Origin: an uncultured Sphingobacteriaceae bacterium
GTDB lineage: Bacteria > Bacteroidota > Bacteroidia > Sphingobacteriales > Sphingobacteriaceae
Assembly (NCBI GenBank): GCA_937875035.1
Contig: CALNCF010000173.1
Location: forward strand, 1 to 7,098
Length of the DNA: 7,098 nt
Direction of reading: 5' to 3'
This document shows positions 1 to 6,658 of the stretch, one piece after another. The stretch's first letter is position 1. Each line of letters opens with the position of its first letter. The translations under genes and the position numbers were made by a program. Under the pieces are notes generated by a model. It worked only from the letters and a program-made list of their open reading frames with translations. It did no database searches and was not told the origin of the DNA.

Positions 1-1
1 A

Positions 2-967
2 TTAATGCTCTACAACCGGCCCGATCTTTCCTATAAAGTTTTTCAGCAGATCCGTAACGTTCGGCCAACCCGCCTGTATTTCGCGGTGGACGGTCCGAAA
101 GAAGGCGACCGCAAGGATGCGCTTTCCTGCGAACAGTGCCAGCAACTGGTGCACCTGGTCGACTGGCCTTGCGAAGTAAAGGTGCTTTTCAGGGAAAAGA
201 ACCTGGGCTGTAAGGCGGCCATTATCGAAGCCATTACCTGGTTCTTTAAGCATGAAGAAGAAGGCATCATCCTGGAAGATGATTGCCTGCCCGATACTAC
301 TTTCTTTTATTTCTGCAATGAGTTGCTGGAATATTACCGTGACGACCACACCGTTGGCCATATCGGCGGATGTAATTTCCAGGAAGGAAACATTCGCGGA
401 GACGCGAGCTATTACTTTGGCAGACTGGGCCACTCATGGGGCTGGGCTACATGGAGAAGAGCATGGAACCTGTATGATGCCAGTGTAAGGAGCTTCCCTG
501 AATTCGTGAAAGAAGATCGCTTCAGCAGATATGACATATCGTTTGCCGAAAAGCTATACTGGTTCGAAAAGTTTGACAAGTGCTACAAGAACAAAGTAAG
601 CACCTGGGATTACCAATGGCTGTACACCATGATGAACAACGGGCTTAAATCGATCACCCCGAACCATAACCTGGTTTCGAATATCGGTTTCGATAACCGG
701 GCCACACATACCAAGAAGGTTCAGAACAATAGCGTGGCCAATATACCGACGCGCCCGATCCTGGTGATCACCCATCCGCATAACCAGGAGATCAACAAGG
801 CTGCCGACCAGTTCAGCTATACCCGTTTGTTCAAGCGTTCGTTTGCAGGAAACGTATTGCGTTTTGCGTATTACCTTTCTTTCCATACCAACCGTTTCAA
901 ACCGTTCCGCAACGTTTCCCTGAAGTATATCAAACCTAAATTCGAGTCGATTCTACGCCTGTTTTAG
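2..967 (+). CDS. GT-A fold glycosyltransferase family protein, 5'-truncated by the window edge
   Basis: Probable nucleotide-sugar-dependent glycosyltransferase acting on a cell-surface glycan or lipid; donor and acceptor cannot be read from the sequence. The first ATG is at position 5, but the frame is open back to position 2 and reads L-M-L-Y-N-R-P. Relatives typically begin with a hydrophobic beta strand ending in (F/Y)NRPD, so the real start probably lies several codons before the window. Counting from the ATG at 5, a GxxxA region is followed by an acidic EDD motif at residues 91-93, the expected GT-A metal/nucleotide-sugar site. A tryptophan-rich WGWATWRR block at 146-153 is typical of this family, often annotated as hemolytic protein HlpA-like or nucleotide-diphospho-sugar transferase. 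No membrane segment is evident. It ends with TAG, 101 bp before the next gene, with no convincing terminator between them. The family call is fairly sure; the specific role is unknown. Confidence 0.8.
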   Translation, partial: LMLYNRPDLSYKVFQQIRNVRPTRLYFAVDGPKEGDRKDALSCEQCQQLVHLVDWPCEVKVLFREKNLGCKAAIIEAITWFFKHEEEGIILEDDCLPDTTFFYFCNELLEYYRDDHTVGHIGGCNFQEGNIRGDASYYFGRLGHSWGWATWRRAWNLYDASVRSFPEFVKEDRFSRYDISFAEKLYWFEKFDKCYKNKVSTWDYQWLYTMMNNGLKSITPNHNLVSNIGFDNRATHTKKVQNNSVANIPTRPILVITHPHNQEINKAADQFSYTRLFKRSFAGNVLRFAYYLSFHTNRFKPFRNVSLKYIKPKFESILRLF

Positions 968-1013
968 AACGATACTTTTTCATCAGTTAACACGAGAGCA
1001 GATCTCCAAGCTA

Positions 1014-1044
1014 TTGGCATCCTGCGGTCATTTTATTACATTTG
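1014..1044 (+). promoter_or_regulatory. Bacteroidota-type promoter of the aminotransferase gene
   Basis: TACATTTG at 1037-1044 matches the Bacteroidota -7 consensus TAnnTTTG exactly. A TTG at 1014-1016 lies 20 bp upstream, in the place of the -33 element. Transcription would start about 5-8 bases after 1044, giving a leader of some 17-20 bases before the ATG at 1069. Motifs and spacing are seen directly; activity is inferred. Confidence 0.6.
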
Positions 1045-1068
1045 AACCTTACCATCAACCGTAAGCAC

Positions 1069-2325
1069 ATGAATGTTTCTAAAATGGCCGCAACTCTCAT
1101 CGGATCAGAAATTATAAAGATCGGAGGAGAGGTGAACGAGATGATCCGCAAGGGAAAACAGATCTGTAACCTGACGATCGGCGACTTCGACCCTTCTATT
1201 TACCCGATACCCGCGGAACTCCAACAGGAAATACTAAAGGCTTACCAGGAAGGTTATACCAATTATCCTCCGGCAAACGGAGAGGCTCCGCTACGCGATG
1301 CCGTATCCTCTTTTTTAAAGACCTGGGGTAACCTGGATTATACGGCTAACGACATTCTGGTGGCAGGCGGCTCAAGACCCCTGATCTATGCCGCTTACCT
1401 GGCATTGATCGATCCCGGAGACAAGGTGGTGTTCCCTGTACCCAGCTGGAACAACAACCATTATTGTCACCTTTCGGGAGCAGAGCCCGTGATGGTAGAA
1501 ACCAGCCCGGAGAATAATTTCATGCCGACGGCTGCCGAGATCGCTCCGCATTTAAAAGGCGCCACCCTGCTTGCACTATGCAGTCCGCTGAACCCGACCG
1601 GAACCGTGTTCTCGAAAAAAGACCTGGAAGAGATCTGCGATCTTGTGATCGTAGAAAACAAGAGCCGTCCGGAAGGAAGCAAACCTTTGTACATCCTGTA
1701 CGACCAGGTGTACTGGATGCTGACCTTCGGCGAAACGAATCATTACGACCCGGTGAACCTTCGCCCGGAATTAAAGGAATATGTTGTTTACATCGACGGG
1801 ATCTCCAAGGCGCTCGCCGCTACAGGGGTGCGCGTAGGGTGGTCGTTCGGACCAGCTCATGTGCTGGATAAGATGAAAGCCATACTCGGGCACGTGGGTG
1901 CCTGGGCGCCTAAGGCAGAGCAAGTGGCCACCTCAAAATATATCATCCAGAAAGATCTGCTCGGCTCATTCCTGTCATCGTATAAACAAAAATTACAGCA
2001 AAGCCTGGACGCGCTTTATCATGGCTTCCGGCAATTGAAAGACGAAGGACTTCCTGTAGATGCGATATCACCGATGGGCGCTATTTACCTCACGGTAAAA
2101 GTGGATATCAACGGGCGTAAAACAGCCGCAGGCAAAACCATTGCGAACAGCATGGATGCTACTTCATACCTGCTCGAAGAAGCCAACCTGGCCATGGTTC
2201 CCTTCAAGGCTTTTGGCTCCTCGGCGGAGTCTACCTGGTTTCGCCTTTCGGTAGGCGCTGCATCCCAGGAAACTATTCTTGCATCACTTCCACGACTGAA
2301 AGAAGCGCTTCAAAAATTAAACTGA
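1069..2325 (+). CDS. PLP-dependent class I/II aminotransferase (fold type I)
   Basis: A cytoplasmic aminotransferase that would move an amino group between an amino acid and a 2-oxo acid using pyridoxal phosphate. The 418-residue length is usual for the AspB-like class I/II family. Hallmarks, numbered from the ATG at 1069, are: the SPLNPTG motif with Asn175, Asp212 in LYDQVYW (pairs with the PLP pyridine nitrogen), Lys247 in GISK (Schiff-base lysine), Arg255 in GVRVGW (PLP phosphate), and Arg392 in WFRLSVG (substrate alpha-carboxylate). All are intact, so the enzyme should be active. An in-frame TTG at 1042 would add nine residues, but it forms the end of the predicted promoter -7 element and so cannot be in the mRNA. 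ATG 1069 also gives an N-terminus (MNVSK) that looks natural for the family. It is monocistronic, with its own promoter and a strong terminator. Substrate is unresolved: aspartate, aromatic or branched-chain amino acids are all possible. Confidence 0.92.
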   Translation: MNVSKMAATLIGSEIIKIGGEVNEMIRKGKQICNLTIGDFDPSIYPIPAELQQEILKAYQEGYTNYPPANGEAPLRDAVSSFLKTWGNLDYTANDILVAGGSRPLIYAAYLALIDPGDKVVFPVPSWNNNHYCHLSGAEPVMVETSPENNFMPTAAEIAPHLKGATLLALCSPLNPTGTVFSKKDLEEICDLVIVENKSRPEGSKPLYILYDQVYWMLTFGETNHYDPVNLRPELKEYVVYIDGISKALAATGVRVGWSFGPAHVLDKMKAILGHVGAWAPKAEQVATSKYIIQKDLLGSFLSSYKQKLQQSLDALYHGFRQLKDEGLPVDAISPMGAIYLTVKVDINGRKTAAGKTIANSMDATSYLLEEANLAMVPFKAFGSSAESTWFRLSVGAASQETILASLPRLKEALQKLN

Positions 2326-2348
2326 TCATTCATTAAAAAATGAACATA

Positions 2349-2379
2349 AAAAAAGACCGGCTCATCACCGGTCTTTTTT
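2349..2379. terminator. Bidirectional intrinsic terminator between convergent genes
   Basis: A perfect 12-bp inverted repeat (2349-2360 with 2368-2379) has the core GACCGG/CCGGTC and a 7-base loop, CTCATCA. An A tract sits on the left arm and a T tract on the right, so the RNA ends in a U run in either direction. It lies 23 bp after the aminotransferase stop and 21 bp beyond the end of the convergent OmpA-family gene, and should terminate both. Confidence 0.92.
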
Positions 2380-2400
2380 ATTTATTCTGCACAAATCCTG

Positions 2401-3891
2401 TTACTTGAGATAGAGCTCCAGCTCAACCCTTCTGTTCTGCGCCTTACCGGCAGCCGTTTTATTGCTGGCTATCGGGCGGCTTGCTCCATAACCGGTCGCT
2501 TCCAGACGTGATTCAGGCACCTGGCCTTTCACCATCAGGTAAGATTTCACGGCATCTACACGGGCCTGCGATAACAGCATATTGGCTTCGTCTTTTCCGA
2601 CATTGTCGGTATGACCACCGATACGCAGGTTGTCGAACCCTTGCGGTTTCCCTGACGCAATGATCTCATCCAGCATTGGATATGAAGTGGTCTTCAGTGT
2701 TGCTTTACCGGTTTCAAAGTTGATTCCGCGGGTAGCAAACTGTAAACGTTTTTTCACTTCTTCCTTAATTACCGGACAACCCTGGTTCTTCGGATCACCC
2801 GGAGTGGTCGGGCATTTATCTTCTGAGTCGATCACACCGTCACCATCGGTATCGGCAGGACAGCCATTCGCATCTACTTTAATTCCTTTCTTCGTATCAG
2901 GGCATTTGTCCATCGCATCTTCCACACCATCGCCATCGGTATCAGGACAACCCTGGAAGATATCCAGTCCCGGTACATTCGGACACCTGTCTTTCGAATC
3001 TTCAAAGCCATCACCATCGGTATCAGGACAGCCGCCAAAGCGTGCAAGACCTGCAACTTCCGGACATTTATCATCCTTATCCGCTATACCGTCGCCGTCA
3101 CGATCCGGGCAACCGAAGAGCTCTTTCGTTCCCGGCTCTGTCTTACACTGATCCAAGTAATCTGGTACCCCGTCGCCATCCAGGTCTACCGGGCAACCCT
3201 TGCTGTCTACCACTACACCAGGAGGTGTATCCGGGCATTTATCTCTTTTATCAGGCACCCCGTCGCCATCGGCATCCTGCGCTTTACGCAACCCGAACAC
3301 CAGACCCAGGTTGTGCTGGAGGTACATATCATTGTCTCCGCCTTTTACACCATCCCAGGTATCATTACCCGGCAGGTTCAATGTGTTGCTGATCTCAAGT
3401 CCTACACGATCGTTAAACCGGAAGAGGATACCCGCACCGACCTTAAAATTGAGAACGATCTCTTCGTCGGTCCCGTCACGGTTGGAATTGATCAGGCCGA
3501 TGGCACCAACCCCACCTGTCAAGAAAGGAGCAATAGCCGCATCTTCATTAAAAAGATAGCCGTTGTCCAGCTTATATTTCAGGTTCAGATCGAGTGAGTG
3601 GAAATCGGTATAGAACCAGTTTTCAGGACTCTTCGCATCATATTGAACCTGCGTATAGGAATACCTTTCCATTAAATTAAACGACCGGTTCAGGTAATGC
3701 TGTAAAAACAGTCCCCCACCCGGCAAGGGATGATCGAACTGGTAGAATTTACTCCCGGAAAGGTCTCCCTTGTATTCAGAAATAGACCCGAAAACACCAA
3801 CGGATGTACCTCTCTGAGCCATCGCACTGCCAACTCCCGACACTACGAGCACAGCTGCGAGAAGCAGCTTAAAGAGTTTACTTTTTTTCAT
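2401..3891 (-). CDS. OmpA-family outer-membrane protein with six thrombospondin type 3 repeats
   Basis: An outer-membrane protein expected to anchor the envelope to peptidoglycan; 496 residues. A signal peptide has a basic KKSK start, a hydrophobic core and a likely cleavage after Ala25 (AMA|Q). Residues 26 to about 203 look like a small beta-barrel domain, with alternating hydrophobic and aromatic strands and Gly-rich turns. Residues 206-373 hold six calcium-binding TSP3 repeats (DxDGDGxxD...C...GCP), each with two cysteines. These 12 are the only cysteines in the protein. Residues about 383-496 form an OmpA C-terminal domain, with INFETGKATL at 390-399, GHTDNVG at 426-432 and NRRVE at 486-490. 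Asp429 and Arg444 match the residues that hold diaminopimelate in characterised OmpA domains. The frame extends to an ATG at 3945, but that adds 18 residues before a textbook signal peptide, so ATG 3891 is preferred. I find no TAnnTTTG upstream. The gene is monocistronic, divergent from the RsmI-like gene and ends at the bidirectional terminator. Confidence 0.95.
   Translation of the reverse strand: MKKSKLFKLLLAAVLVVSGVGSAMAQRGTSVGVFGSISEYKGDLSGSKFYQFDHPLPGGGLFLQHYLNRSFNLMERYSYTQVQYDAKSPENWFYTDFHSLDLNLKYKLDNGYLFNEDAAIAPFLTGGVGAIGLINSNRDGTDEEIVLNFKVGAGILFRFNDRVGLEISNTLNLPGNDTWDGVKGGDNDMYLQHNLGLVFGLRKAQDADGDGVPDKRDKCPDTPPGVVVDSKGCPVDLDGDGVPDYLDQCKTEPGTKELFGCPDRDGDGIADKDDKCPEVAGLARFGGCPDTDGDGFEDSKDRCPNVPGLDIFQGCPDTDGDGVEDAMDKCPDTKKGIKVDANGCPADTDGDGVIDSEDKCPTTPGDPKNQGCPVIKEEVKKRLQFATRGINFETGKATLKTTSYPMLDEIIASGKPQGFDNLRIGGHTDNVGKDEANMLLSQARVDAVKSYLMVKGQVPESRLEATGYGASRPIASNKTAAGKAQNRRVELELYLK
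2773..3276 (-). repeat. TSP3 coding repeat array (six units)
   Basis: Six tandem units start at residues 206, 236, 263, 290, 317 and 347 of the OmpA-family protein, so unit lengths run 30, 27, 27, 27 and 30 residues, with the last ending near 373. Cysteine pairs fall at 219/233, 249/261, 276/288, 303/315, 330/344 and 360/372. Unit 2 departs from the pattern by having C-K where the others have C-P. At DNA level, neighbouring units share an identical 17-base stretch 81 bp apart (2933-2949 and 3014-3030). The array probably forms a rigid, calcium-stabilised linker between barrel and peptidoglycan-binding domain. Confidence 0.9.
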
Positions 3892-4010
3892 AACTAATGG
3901 ATTTAGGTAAGAGGTATAGTGATTAATTGCTTTTATTTGTTTCATAATTCATAGCGAAATTGCGTGCCAGCCATACAGCATGCTTTCCTGCTCATCTTAT
4001 TATGATCCTT
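3892..4010. promoter_or_regulatory. Divergent intergenic region between ompA-like and rsmI-like genes
   Basis: This 119-bp AT-rich spacer must hold the start signals of both genes. No exact TAnnTTTG motif is present on either strand. The closest match toward the methyltransferase is TTTATTTG at 3932-3939, one mismatch, but without a good upstream TTG element. No strong palindrome or Shine-Dalgarno sequence was seen. The regulatory role is inferred only from the divergent layout. Confidence 0.4.
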
Positions 4011-4721
4011 ATGAAAGGAAAAATATATCTTATTCCTACTCCTTTGAATGAAGACGCAGCAATTACAGCGTCTTTGCCTCAGCATGTTTTGCATATATGT
4101 CAGAACATACGTTATTATATTGTCGAAAATGAAAAAACCGCAAGGAAATTCCTGAAACAAGTTGAGGTAAAATATCCACAAAATCAACTGGTAATTTACA
4201 TTTTGGACAAGCATCATCAGAAAGACTACAGCTCGTTCCTGAAAGATGCGGAAGAGGGAAATGACATGGCTGTGCTTTCGGAAGCCGGCTGCCCCGGCAT
4301 TGCCGACCCGGGCGCGGATATTGTGCAGATCGCACATCGTAAGCAATTAAAAGTAGTGCCGCTTGTAGGGCCTTCGTCCATTACTCTTTCCCTGATGGCT
4401 TCAGGCTTCAACGGGCAGAGCTTCACCTTTCACGGTTATCTCCCGATAGATAAAGCTGCGCGCTCCAAAAAGATCCAGGAGCTGGAGCGTCTTTCTGAAA
4501 AGCTGGACCAGACACAGCTCTTTATCGAAACCCCTTTCCGTAATAATTCACTTATGGACGACCTGCTGAGAACCTGTAAGCCGGGTACACGCTTGTCTGT
4601 TTCCTGCGACCTTACAGGGGAAACGGAGCTTATCGCCAGCCAGACCATTGCACAGTGGAAAAAAGAAAAGCCAGACCTGCATAAGCGTCCGGCTATCTTT
4701 CTTTTATATAAAGGAGTTTGA
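4011..4721 (+). CDS. RsmI-like SAM-dependent methyltransferase (tetrapyrrole methylase fold)
   Basis: A cytoplasmic S-adenosylmethionine-dependent methyltransferase related to RsmI, which 2'-O-methylates C1402 of 16S rRNA; its own substrate is not known to me. Family signs, numbered from ATG 4011, are: GKIYLIPTPL at 3-12 (N-terminal SAM-binding strand), SEAGCPGIADPG at 90-101 (counterpart of the RsmI SDAGxPxxxDPG loop), PLVGPSS at 117-123, and FHGYLP at 140-145. At 236 residues it is shorter than typical RsmI (about 280) and appears to lack the extra C-terminal domain. Where RsmI has EDTR, this protein has ENEKTAR at 39-45. I associate this form with a Bacteroidota RsmI-like paralogue group, so rsmI is not assigned. 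Start choice: the frame is open from a TTG at 3960 and has ATGs at 4002 and 4011; the latter puts the family's first strand right at the N-terminus. Its stop directly abuts that of miaE on the other strand. Confidence 0.85.
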   Translation: MKGKIYLIPTPLNEDAAITASLPQHVLHICQNIRYYIVENEKTARKFLKQVEVKYPQNQLVIYILDKHHQKDYSSFLKDAEEGNDMAVLSEAGCPGIADPGADIVQIAHRKQLKVVPLVGPSSITLSLMASGFNGQSFTFHGYLPIDKAARSKKIQELERLSEKLDQTQLFIETPFRNNSLMDDLLRTCKPGTRLSVSCDLTGETELIASQTIAQWKKEKPDLHKRPAIFLLYKGV

Positions 4722-5303
4722 TTACCCGTGTATCGTTTCCTTGTTACCGTATTTAGCAATGATCGTGGCTTCGTAGTCTAAAAATTCCTGCCAGCGCTTG
4801 TCCACATCTTCCCCGGCTGCATATTTTTTAGCCAGCTTAATAAACATGGTGTAATGTGTGGCTTCGGAGATCATCAGCTCATGATAAAAAGCCGCGAGTT
4901 CAGGATCTTTGATGTTTTGTGAAAGCACCCGGAAACGCTCACAGCTCCGCGCTTCGATCATTGCGGAAACCAGCAGGCGGTCGATCAGCACGATATGCTT
5001 TACATGGCCCTTGCGTACAAAGAGGTTGAGATCGTTCACATAATCATCCTTCCTGCGGGTACCGAACTCATAGCCCCTCGCAATAATAAATGCATGCACC
5101 CTGTGAAAGTGCTCCATCTCCTCGCGCACAAGCTCCACCATCTGCTCCACCAGATCGGTATACTCCGGGAACTGCACGATCATATTAATCCCGTTGGTAG
5201 CAGCCTTCTGCTCGCACCAGGCATGATCTGTGAGTACTTCTTCTATATTCGACTCCACGATGTTCACCCATCGCGGGTCAGTGGCTAACTTTAGTCCTAA
5301 CAT
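4722..5303 (-). CDS. miaE: tRNA 2-methylthio-N6-isopentenyladenosine-37 hydroxylase
   Basis: A non-haem diiron monooxygenase that hydroxylates the isopentenyl side chain of ms2i6A37 in tRNAs reading codons that start with U, using O2. It acts after MiaA and MiaB, which are not in this window. The protein is 193 residues, a ferritin-like four-helix fold. Likely iron ligands, numbered from ATG 5303, are Glu31 (DHAWCEQKA), the ExxH pair Glu62/His65 (REEMEHF), Glu117 (IEARSCERF) and the second ExxH pair Glu147/His150 (SEATHY). The IEARSCERF block is strongly diagnostic. The frame extends to a GTG at 5345, adding 14 residues, but the start MLGLKLATDPRW at ATG 5303 matches the usual family N-terminus, and the extension would run through the spacer palindrome upstream of rarA. 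It is divergent from rarA and convergent with the RsmI-like gene, with no spacer to the latter. Confidence 0.93.
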   Translation of the reverse strand: MLGLKLATDPRWVNIVESNIEEVLTDHAWCEQKAATNGINMIVQFPEYTDLVEQMVELVREEMEHFHRVHAFIIARGYEFGTRRKDDYVNDLNLFVRKGHVKHIVLIDRLLVSAMIEARSCERFRVLSQNIKDPELAAFYHELMISEATHYTMFIKLAKKYAAGEDVDKRWQEFLDYEATIIAKYGNKETIHG

Positions 5304-5357
5304 TTCTTTATCACATTTAAAAACCCGAATTTCGGGAATTATCACGACTTATCAGGT
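5304..5357. promoter_or_regulatory. Divergent miaE-rarA spacer with palindrome and TTATCA repeats
   Basis: Only 54 bp separate the two start codons. The spacer contains a perfect 13-base palindrome, CCCGAA-T-TTCGGG, at 5324-5336. TTATCAC occurs at 5308-5314 and 5339-5345, with a related TTATCAG at 5349-5355, offsets of 31 and 10 bases. No TAnnTTTG element is found on either strand. A regulator site or a small hairpin in one of the leaders is possible; both are inference. Confidence 0.4.
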
Positions 5358-6635
5358 ATGAGCGCGCCATTAGCAGAACGATTAAGGCCAGATTCACTGG
5401 ATCACTATATCGGCCAGAAACACCTGGTGGGTGAGGGCGCCATTATGCGCAAAGCCATTGAATCGGGCAACATACCCTCCATGATCTTCTGGGGTCCGCC
5501 CGGGGTGGGCAAAACAACCCTGGCCAATATCATCTCCAAACAGCTTAAAAGACCTTTCTATTCCCTGAGCGCTATTAATTCGGGCGTGAAGGATATCCGC
5601 GAAGTGATCGACCGCGCTAAAAGCGACGCATTCTTCGGCACCAACAACCCCATTCTTTTTATTGATGAGATCCACCGCTTCAGCAAATCCCAGCAGGATT
5701 CGCTGTTAGGCGCCGTGGAAAAGGGGGTGATTACCCTGATCGGCGCAACCACCGAGAACCCTTCGTTCGAGGTGATCTCCGCCTTGCTTTCCCGCTGCCA
5801 GGTTTACGTGCTGAAGCACCTGGAAAAGGAAGACCTGGAATCGCTGATCGATCATGCCATTCATCATGACGTGGTGCTGAAGAAGAAAAAGATCGTGATC
5901 AGGGAAAACGAAGCCCTGCTCCGTTTATCCGGTGGCGATGCCCGCAAGCTGCTGAATGTGTTCGAGCTCGTGGTGCAATCCATGGATAACGAAAAGAAGA
6001 TCGTGATCGATAATGATATGGTGATGCAAATTGTGCAGCAGAATATGGCGATCTATGATAAGGGCGGCGAGCAGCACTACGACATTATCTCTGCCTTTAT
6101 TAAGTCGATCAGGGGCAGCGATCCGAACGCGGCCGTGTATTACCTGGCCCGTATGCTCGAAGGAGGGGAAGACCCTTTGTTCATTGCGCGCAGACTGGTG
6201 ATCCTGGCATCCGAAGATATCGGGAATGCCAATGCCAACGCGCTGCTGCTGGCCAACAACTGTTTCCAGGCGGTGAACATGATCGGTATGCCGGAGGGTC
6301 GCATTGTGCTGGCTCAGACGGTTACCTACCTGGCTTCTTCTGCCAAAAGCAATGCCTCTTATGAAGCCATTAATTCGGCGCAAATGCTGGTACAGCAAAC
6401 CGGGGACCTCCCTGTTCCCCTGCACCTGCGCAATGCACCTACCAAGCTTATGAAAGACATAGGCTACGGAAAAGACTATAAATACGCGCATAGCTACGAG
6501 GGTAATTTCACCTCGCAGGAGTTCATGCCGGAAGAGATCGCTGGCACGAAATTGTATGATCCGGGTAATAACGCGCGGGAGCGCGAGCTGAGAAATTTCC
6601 TGCGTTCTTTGTGGGATAAGAAGTACGATTATTAG
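5358..6635 (+). CDS. rarA: Replication-associated recombination protein A (AAA+ ATPase, MgsA/RarA family)
   Basis: A cytoplasmic DNA-dependent AAA+ ATPase that acts at stalled replication forks and is related to clamp-loader subunits and eukaryotic WRNIP1/Mgs1. The 425 residues match the usual family length. Motifs are all intact: Walker A GPPGVGKTT with Lys52, Walker B FIDEIHRF with Asp103/Glu104, sensor 1 GATTENP at 129-135, arginine finger Arg146 in LLSRCQ, and sensor 2 Arg196 in SGGDARKLLN. The C-terminal half carries the MgsA-type tetramerisation region, including SIRGSDPNAAVYYLARMLEGG and the DIGNANA segment. The ATG at 5358 gives the standard N-terminus (PLAERLRP) and needs no alternative. 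The gene is divergent from miaE and followed after 23 bp by the ATP-grasp gene on the same strand, so the two may share a transcript. Confidence 0.97.
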   Translation: MSAPLAERLRPDSLDHYIGQKHLVGEGAIMRKAIESGNIPSMIFWGPPGVGKTTLANIISKQLKRPFYSLSAINSGVKDIREVIDRAKSDAFFGTNNPILFIDEIHRFSKSQQDSLLGAVEKGVITLIGATTENPSFEVISALLSRCQVYVLKHLEKEDLESLIDHAIHHDVVLKKKKIVIRENEALLRLSGGDARKLLNVFELVVQSMDNEKKIVIDNDMVMQIVQQNMAIYDKGGEQHYDIISAFIKSIRGSDPNAAVYYLARMLEGGEDPLFIARRLVILASEDIGNANANALLLANNCFQAVNMIGMPEGRIVLAQTVTYLASSAKSNASYEAINSAQMLVQQTGDLPVPLHLRNAPTKLMKDIGYGKDYKYAHSYEGNFTSQEFMPEEIAGTKLYDPGNNARERELRNFLRSLWDKKYDY

Positions 6636-6658
6636 CATTACCCATAAATTCTATTCTT

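Noticed and set aside
2..433. 143-residue open frame on the minus strand at the window start
   Set aside because: It runs opposite the glycosyltransferase, whose motifs are convincing, and has no family features of its own.
2630..3151. 173-residue Ser/Pro-rich repetitive open frame on the plus strand
   Set aside because: It is the antisense of the TSP3 coding repeats; its periodic look comes entirely from those repeats.
2773..3276. Regularly spaced repeats suggestive of a CRISPR array
   Set aside because: The 81-90 bp periodicity is explained fully by TSP3 codons in an intact reading frame; the repeats are imperfect and there are no unique spacers or cas genes.
3932..3939. TTTATTTG as a promoter -7 element for the RsmI-like gene
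   Set aside because: It has one mismatch to TAnnTTTG in an AT-rich stretch and no TTG at the proper distance upstream, so it is too weak to call.
3942..4346. 134-residue minus-strand frame overlapping the ompA-like upstream region and the methyltransferase
   Set aside because: It overlaps the conserved N-terminal region of the RsmI-like protein and looks like no known family.
5304..5345. GTG start at 5345 giving a 14-residue longer MiaE
   Set aside because: The extension runs through the palindrome in the divergent spacer and precedes the usual family N-terminus, which begins at ATG 5303.
5925..6638. 237-residue open frame on the minus strand opposite the end of rarA
   Set aside because: It lies wholly within rarA, whose family motifs are clear, and its translation shows no recognisable domain. 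It is a composition-driven shadow.
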